Assembly: GCA_027488905.1 (NCBI GenBank)
Contig: JAIYAT010000039.1
Span: 62,001 to 126,000, forward strand
Reading direction: 5' to 3'
From: Bacteroidota bacterium
Lineage (GTDB): Bacteria > Bacteroidota > Bacteroidia > UKL13-3
DNA: 64,000 nucleotides
In this document: one piece after another, positions 59,037 through 64,000 of the stretch
Position numbering within the stretch: position 1 is the stretch's first letter
Layout: the number at the start of each line of letters is the position of its first letter
Made by a program: the position numbers and the translations under genes
The notes under the pieces: model-generated
Told to the model about the DNA's origin: nothing
Databases searched by the model: none
Seen by the model: only the letters and a program-made list of their open reading frames with translations

Positions 59037-59555
59037 ATGTTATCCAAGGATATGAATATGGCTTTGAATAAGCAAGTAATGATGGAAGCAGAATCTTCAA
59101 TGGCTTATTTGTCGATGGCATCTTGGGCAGAACAACAGCCTGGCCTAGATGGTGTTACTAGTTTTTTTTACCAACAATCTGATGAGGAAAGATTGCATAT
59201 GTTAAAATTAATAAAGTTTATCAATGAAAGAGGAGGTAAGGCAGAGATTCCTTCGATTGATAAGCCAATGGATGAATTCTCATCTGTTAAAGATGTCTTT
59301 GGTAACTTTCTCCAACATGAATTTAAAGTATCTGAAAGTATTAATGAATTAGTTGAAACAGCCTTGAAAGCAAGAGATTTTGCCACACACAGTTTCCTTC
59401 AGTGGTATGTAAATGAACAGATGGAAGAGGAGCGTGTTGCACGACAATTGAATGATAAATTAGAATTGATAGGTGATGATAAAAGTGGTTTATATCTTTT
59501 TGATAGAGATATTTTATTGCAGGCTGCCACAGCTTCTAGTCAATCTAAGCCTTAG
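59037..59555 (+). CDS. Ferritin
   Basis: LNKQVMMEAESSMAYLSMASWAEQQ…DEERLHMLKLIKFINERGGKAEIP…FLQWYVNEQMEEE. Start moved to 59037. Confidence 0.94.
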   Translation: MLSKDMNMALNKQVMMEAESSMAYLSMASWAEQQPGLDGVTSFFYQQSDEERLHMLKLIKFINERGGKAEIPSIDKPMDEFSSVKDVFGNFLQHEFKVSESINELVETALKARDFATHSFLQWYVNEQMEEERVARQLNDKLELIGDDKSGLYLFDRDILLQAATASSQSKP

Positions 59556-59563
59556 GTAGCTAA

Positions 59564-60049
59564 TTAATATTTAACAAACTTTTTCCAGAGGTAGTCTCCT
59601 CGTGAATTGGTAATTGAAATTACATAAACCCCTTGCCTGTAACTGCTAAGATTAAAAAAGATTTGATAGTAAGGAGGGTTAAAGTTATCAGCAGCTGGTA
59701 AAGCTTGTTGGTGTATTACTTTGCCAAAATTATCAAAAATATAGAGTGTTGCAGGAATCCCTTTATTTTGCGTAAAAGTAAATTCCATTTGCGGATTTTG
59801 TTCTGAAACAAATGTTGGAATTATATCAAATGAAATACCGTTGCATGGTCCATCTGTCCAATAATACACAGCATTTTGGTATTGAGCACTGCAAATATTT
59901 CTGTAAGTTATACCATTGCAACCACACACAGGTTGATATTCCCTATTACAATTAAAGCCTGGTGAAGCTAAAGATGGGTCGGAACATGGTTGTGCCACTA
60001 AAAATGTTGTGCTAAATAAAAAGAATACTATATTAAAAATTGCTCTCAT
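59564..60049 (-). CDS. Secreted Kazal-like domain protein with T9SS type-A-like C-terminal tail
   Basis: CNREYQPVCGCNGITYRNICSAQYQNAVYYWTDGPC, then ATLYIFDNFGKVIHQQ…YRQGVYVISITNSRGDYLWKKFVKY. Start at 60049. Confidence 0.85.
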   Translation of the reverse strand: MRAIFNIVFFLFSTTFLVAQPCSDPSLASPGFNCNREYQPVCGCNGITYRNICSAQYQNAVYYWTDGPCNGISFDIIPTFVSEQNPQMEFTFTQNKGIPATLYIFDNFGKVIHQQALPAADNFNPPYYQIFFNLSSYRQGVYVISITNSRGDYLWKKFVKY

Positions 60050-63000
60050 GCTTCTTCTTGTGTTTCTTCCATTGGCCATGAGAAGAAAAATTTTGCTCCT
60101 TTTCCTTTTTCAGATTCTATCCAAACTTTTCCTCCCTTATCCTCAACCATCTTCTTTACAATTGCTAAACCAACTCCAGTGCTCTCAAAAGTGTCTCTAG
60201 CTTGTAGGGTTTGAAAGATAACAAACACTTTTTCATGAAACTCTTTTTCAATCCCAGGTCCATTATCAGCAACACAAAACTCATATAATTTTCCGTTTTG
60301 GGAACAAGATATTTTAATTGTTGGTTCAAGGCTATTATTGTATTTGATGGCATTGCTTATATAATTAGCAATTACTTGTTCAAATGCAATTTTTTCTGTG
60401 CTGAGGGTTGGTAAATCATTCTGAATCGAAATTTGAAATTTCTCAGGTGGGCTCATGTTTGCAATTAATTCAGTGATAACGTCTTTGGTTGCAAATGTCT
60501 GAGCTTGGTGTTTTACCCTACCTGCCCTTGAGTATTGAAGAATTCCATCAATTAGCCCCTCCATTCGTTTTACGCGTTTTCGCATTAAATCCAGATTGGT
60601 TTTGGTTTCGCCTTCTAGGTGTTCACTAATATCTTCTTCTATCCACATACTCAAGTTGTTAATACCCCTTAAAGGTGCTTTTAAGTCATGTGAAACTACA
60701 TATGCAAATTGATCTAATTCTTTGTTCTTCTTTTCAAGTTCTTCAGTATATTGAAGTAATAATCTACTAGCTTCTTTTTCTTTTGTTATATCTTGGAAAA
60801 TTCCTCTAATTGCTATGATTTTATCATTTTCTTTATAAGGTATCCCTTTAATTCTTACATCAATAATGTTCCCTTTTCGAGTTTTAAGCTGTGCTTCTAG
60901 CTCAAAAGATTCATAATTTTCTATGGAGTTAAAAAAAGCTTGTATTACGCTTTCTCTAGTCTGAGCGCTAAACATTCCATAAGTCTCGTTTAGGCTAGGT
61001 TGTAAATCTTGTTCAAACTCACAAATGTGAAACATCTCTTTTGACCATAAAATAGACCTTTCTTTTACATCTATTTCCCAACCCCCAACTCTTGCAATGT
61101 GTTGTGCCTCCTCTAGGTCTTGTTGTTGTTTTAATAGTTTTTGTTGAGTTAAAGTATTTTCTGTTACATCATAATTTACACCAATCATTCTTAATGGTTC
61201 ATCTTGCTCATTTCTAAATGTTTTGGAGAAAGCAGTTACATATTTTATTTTTTTATTATCAGAAACAATTCTAAAAATACTATTAAAATCTTCATGATTA
61301 TTTAATGAATCTTGTAGTTCTAAATTAACTCTTTCTGCATCTTCAGGATGTAAAGTTTCTGCGAATGCTTCATAATCATTTGAAAATTGTTTAGGGTCAA
61401 CGCCAAAAATACGGTACATCGATTCATCCCAAATTAAAGTATTTGCCTTCAGGTTCCAATCCCAAATCCCTAAATTAGCGCTTTGAGTTGCAAGTTTTAA
61501 ACGTTCTTCACTTTCTCGTGTTTGTCTTTCTGCTTCGATTCTTGAAGTTATATCTATCCCAAATCCTATGATATGGAGCACTTCTTTTCTATCATCTAAA
61601 ATTGGATAGAATCTTCTTAATGTATAAGTGGCTTTTCCATCGGAGTTAACAAGTTTCTCCTCAAATTCTAATTGTAGTTTATTTGAGGTAACATTTTCGA
61701 AAAGTTTTCTTCTTTCTTTTGCAATTTCTATTGGCCTATTAAACTGATTGCAATATTCAAAATCATCGTGACCTACTAGCCATTCTCTTTTTACTTTATC
61801 TTTAACAGCAGTTTCATTTACAAACAGGTACCTATGTTTTTTATCAAAAACTACCACTTCAGATGGAATTTTATTTAATACCGTTTCATAAAATTCTTTC
61901 ATTTGTTTTACAGCCTCTTCATTTCTTTTCCGTTCTGTAATGTCACGAATGGCTGCTACAATGTAGCCTTTATCTTCAATTCTGATGTATTTTACACTAG
62001 CCTCAACTGGAAAGCTGCTACCATCTTTGCGCTTATTTAACCCTTCAACAAGAATTTCCCCTTTTAATTTTACCTCATTGTAATGTTGCTGCCAAGCCCC
62101 TATATCTGGGAATAGTTTTTCCATTTCAATTATGGAACTGCCAATCATTTCAGCTTTAGTTTTGCCTAAATTTCTTGTATGACTTTCATTTACATAGATT
62201 AGTTTTCCATCATAATCAGCAACAGAAATGGCATCACTAATTTGGTCAGACATTTTGTTGTATAATATAATTTGTTTTTCTCTTTCTTTTAGGTCTGTAA
62301 TGTCTGTTATAACGCCTATTAGATAGTCTTTTCCTTGGTTGGTAAAAACAGTCTTTTTTACTAAAAGTATCTTTTCATCTCCACCTTGTTTTTGGAAGGA
62401 GACTTCTCTCATTTTTTCAAGTTTAGTGTTAAATTGTTCTTCGTCTTGGGCTATAAATTCTTCTGCATCCTCTTTTGGTAAAAAATTCAAGTCATTTTTG
62501 CCAATAATTTGATTTTTTTCGATTCCAGTTAATCTCGCATAGGCATCATTAACCATTACCCATTTATGCTCGCGATCTTTTACAAATAGCGGGCTTGGAA
62601 TAGAATCTAAAATTTGGTTCAAAAAATTATGAGAATTTTCTATTTCAAGTTGTGCGTCCTTAAGGCTTGTTATATCTCTTGCTATGGCTTGAATCCCTAG
62701 TCTATCATCACTTGTTTTAATGAGTTGAACATTTTGACCTACCCATGCAGTTTTACCTGCTTTGGTTAAAATTGGAAATTCAAAATAAGTAACCTGTTTT
62801 AATTCAACTGCTTGCCTTAAATAAAAACTTTGAACTTTTTGTCTAGATCTTGGTTCAACCAAATCTAAATAATTCATTTTGAGCAATTCTTCAGTACTAA
62901 AACCTGTTATTTTTGTTGCAATATCATTTACATAGGTAAAGTTCCCATCTCCATCGGTGTAATAAAAAATGTCTGTTGCTGATTCAATTAAAAGTCTAAA

Positions 63001-63924
63001 CTTTTCTTCGTTCTCTTTAATTCTTTTTTCAACTGCTTTTCTTTCAGTAATATCAGATTCAATTGCAATGAACCCAATATGTTTATCGCCCTCTTTAACA
63101 GGTGTAATACTTAGGGAAATCCAATAGCATTCTCCAGACTTTGAGTAGTTTAAAATTTCACCATTGTAGGGTTTGATATCCTTCAAGGCAGCTGTAATTT
63201 CTGCCTTGGTATTTAAATCTGTTTCAGGCCCTTGAAGAAGCCATCCAGGTTTCTTACCTAGCACCTCTTTAACACTATACCCAGTAATTCTTTCGAACCC
63301 TTCGTTTGCCCAAATAGCTATACCATTTGGGTCAGAAATTATTACAGCATTCTGTGTTTTTTGTGCAACTAATGCAAGGGTTTTAATTTCCTCCTCGATC
63401 TTTTTTCTTTGAGAAATATCAAACCTAATTGACAAATATTGATAAGGTTTGCCAGCATCATTTAAAAATGGAATTATTGTCGAATCTACCCAATATAACT
63501 CTTTATTTTTTTTTCTATTACAAACCTCAGATTGCCAAATTTTACCATTTCCTGCAGTTTGCCACATTCCTTTCCAAAACTCCTTATCATGCACACCACT
63601 GTTTACAATACTGTGATTTTTTCCAATAAGTTCACCTAGAGAATAACCGGAAAGTTTACAGAAGTTTTCATTTGCCATTAGGATTTCTCCTTTTGCATCT
63701 GTTAACGACACTAATGCAGCAGTATCTATTGCATTTTTAAAATTACTTAATTCTTTAAATGATTCCTTGGAACTTAGTTCAAGTATCCTTTCTAATTTAT
63801 TGTAATCTGATTGAAAGTGATTATAGCTTTCATCTACAAGGTCAATTAATTGTTTAAGATTATTTTCTACAGGAGCATCTTCTCCAAATAGTTTTTTTAA
63901 TTGGCGTTTAAGCAAACGATGCAT
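60046..63924 (-). CDS. Large multi-PAS sensor histidine kinase
   Basis: Many repeated PAS/PAC units (…FCKLSGYSLGELIGKNHSIVNSG…), HisKA box LDQFAYVVSHDLKAPLRGI, ATPase CVADNGPGIEKEFHEKVF…STGVGLAIVKKMVEDKGGKVWIESEKGKG. Confidence 0.95.
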   Translation of the reverse strand: MHRLLKRQLKKLFGEDAPVENNLKQLIDLVDESYNHFQSDYNKLERILELSSKESFKELSNFKNAIDTAALVSLTDAKGEILMANENFCKLSGYSLGELIGKNHSIVNSGVHDKEFWKGMWQTAGNGKIWQSEVCNRKKNKELYWVDSTIIPFLNDAGKPYQYLSIRFDISQRKKIEEEIKTLALVAQKTQNAVIISDPNGIAIWANEGFERITGYSVKEVLGKKPGWLLQGPETDLNTKAEITAALKDIKPYNGEILNYSKSGECYWISLSITPVKEGDKHIGFIAIESDITERKAVEKRIKENEEKFRLLIESATDIFYYTDGDGNFTYVNDIATKITGFSTEELLKMNYLDLVEPRSRQKVQSFYLRQAVELKQVTYFEFPILTKAGKTAWVGQNVQLIKTSDDRLGIQAIARDITSLKDAQLEIENSHNFLNQILDSIPSPLFVKDREHKWVMVNDAYARLTGIEKNQIIGKNDLNFLPKEDAEEFIAQDEEQFNTKLEKMREVSFQKQGGDEKILLVKKTVFTNQGKDYLIGVITDITDLKEREKQIILYNKMSDQISDAISVADYDGKLIYVNESHTRNLGKTKAEMIGSSIIEMEKLFPDIGAWQQHYNEVKLKGEILVEGLNKRKDGSSFPVEASVKYIRIEDKGYIVAAIRDITERKRNEEAVKQMKEFYETVLNKIPSEVVVFDKKHRYLFVNETAVKDKVKREWLVGHDDFEYCNQFNRPIEIAKERRKLFENVTSNKLQLEFEEKLVNSDGKATYTLRRFYPILDDRKEVLHIIGFGIDITSRIEAERQTRESEERLKLATQSANLGIWDWNLKANTLIWDESMYRIFGVDPKQFSNDYEAFAETLHPEDAERVNLELQDSLNNHEDFNSIFRIVSDNKKIKYVTAFSKTFRNEQDEPLRMIGVNYDVTENTLTQQKLLKQQQDLEEAQHIARVGGWEIDVKERSILWSKEMFHICEFEQDLQPSLNETYGMFSAQTRESVIQAFFNSIENYESFELEAQLKTRKGNIIDVRIKGIPYKENDKIIAIRGIFQDITKEKEASRLLLQYTEELEKKNKELDQFAYVVSHDLKAPLRGINNLSMWIEEDISEHLEGETKTNLDLMRKRVKRMEGLIDGILQYSRAGRVKHQAQTFATKDVITELIANMSPPEKFQISIQNDLPTLSTEKIAFEQVIANYISNAIKYNNSLEPTIKISCSQNGKLYEFCVADNGPGIEKEFHEKVFVIFQTLQARDTFESTGVGLAIVKKMVEDKGGKVWIESEKGKGAKFFFSWPMEETQEEA

Positions 63925-64000
63925 GTGTTTCCGTGTTTTGGAAGAGGATTTGTGTTAGAATTATTCTGCGAAAGTAGTTATTGTCATCGTTTGATTGTGC

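Noticed and set aside
1-64000. CRISPR arrays, IS elements, prophage, rRNA or tRNA genes
   Set aside because: No regularly spaced direct repeats, transposase or phage genes, or RNA gene signatures were seen by eye. A tRNAscan/Infernal run would be needed to exclude them formally.

Overview
AT-rich chromosomal window from a Bacteroidetes-like bacterium, inferred from TonB receptors, a T9SS-type C-terminal tail, TAnnTTTG promoter boxes and the gene families present. About 55 densely packed genes, mostly core or metabolic: glyA, pulA, an ECF sigma operon, carB, radC, rpsT, rbfA, metK, dxs, pyrH, tsf, rpsB, rpsI, rplM. There is also a carotenoid locus (MarR, two CrtI-type desaturases, TonB receptor, crtB, idi) and a TPP riboswitch in front of a TonB receptor. 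I saw no rRNA, tRNA, CRISPR array, prophage or IS element. The strongest unexplained signal is a dispersed 10-bp word, GGTTTGAACC (reverse complement GGTTCAAACC), often extended to TTTCGGTTTGAACCAAA. I counted 20 exact copies by eye, plus many one-mismatch copies. It occurs on both strands and in all three codon phases, and two copies form a perfect 17-bp inverted repeat between the convergent genes glyA and pulA. This resembles a DNA-uptake-sequence or HIP1-like genome signature. Second is a GC-richer, structured metK leader with mutually exclusive helices and a 22-codon uORF. It does not match any SAM riboswitch I recognise.
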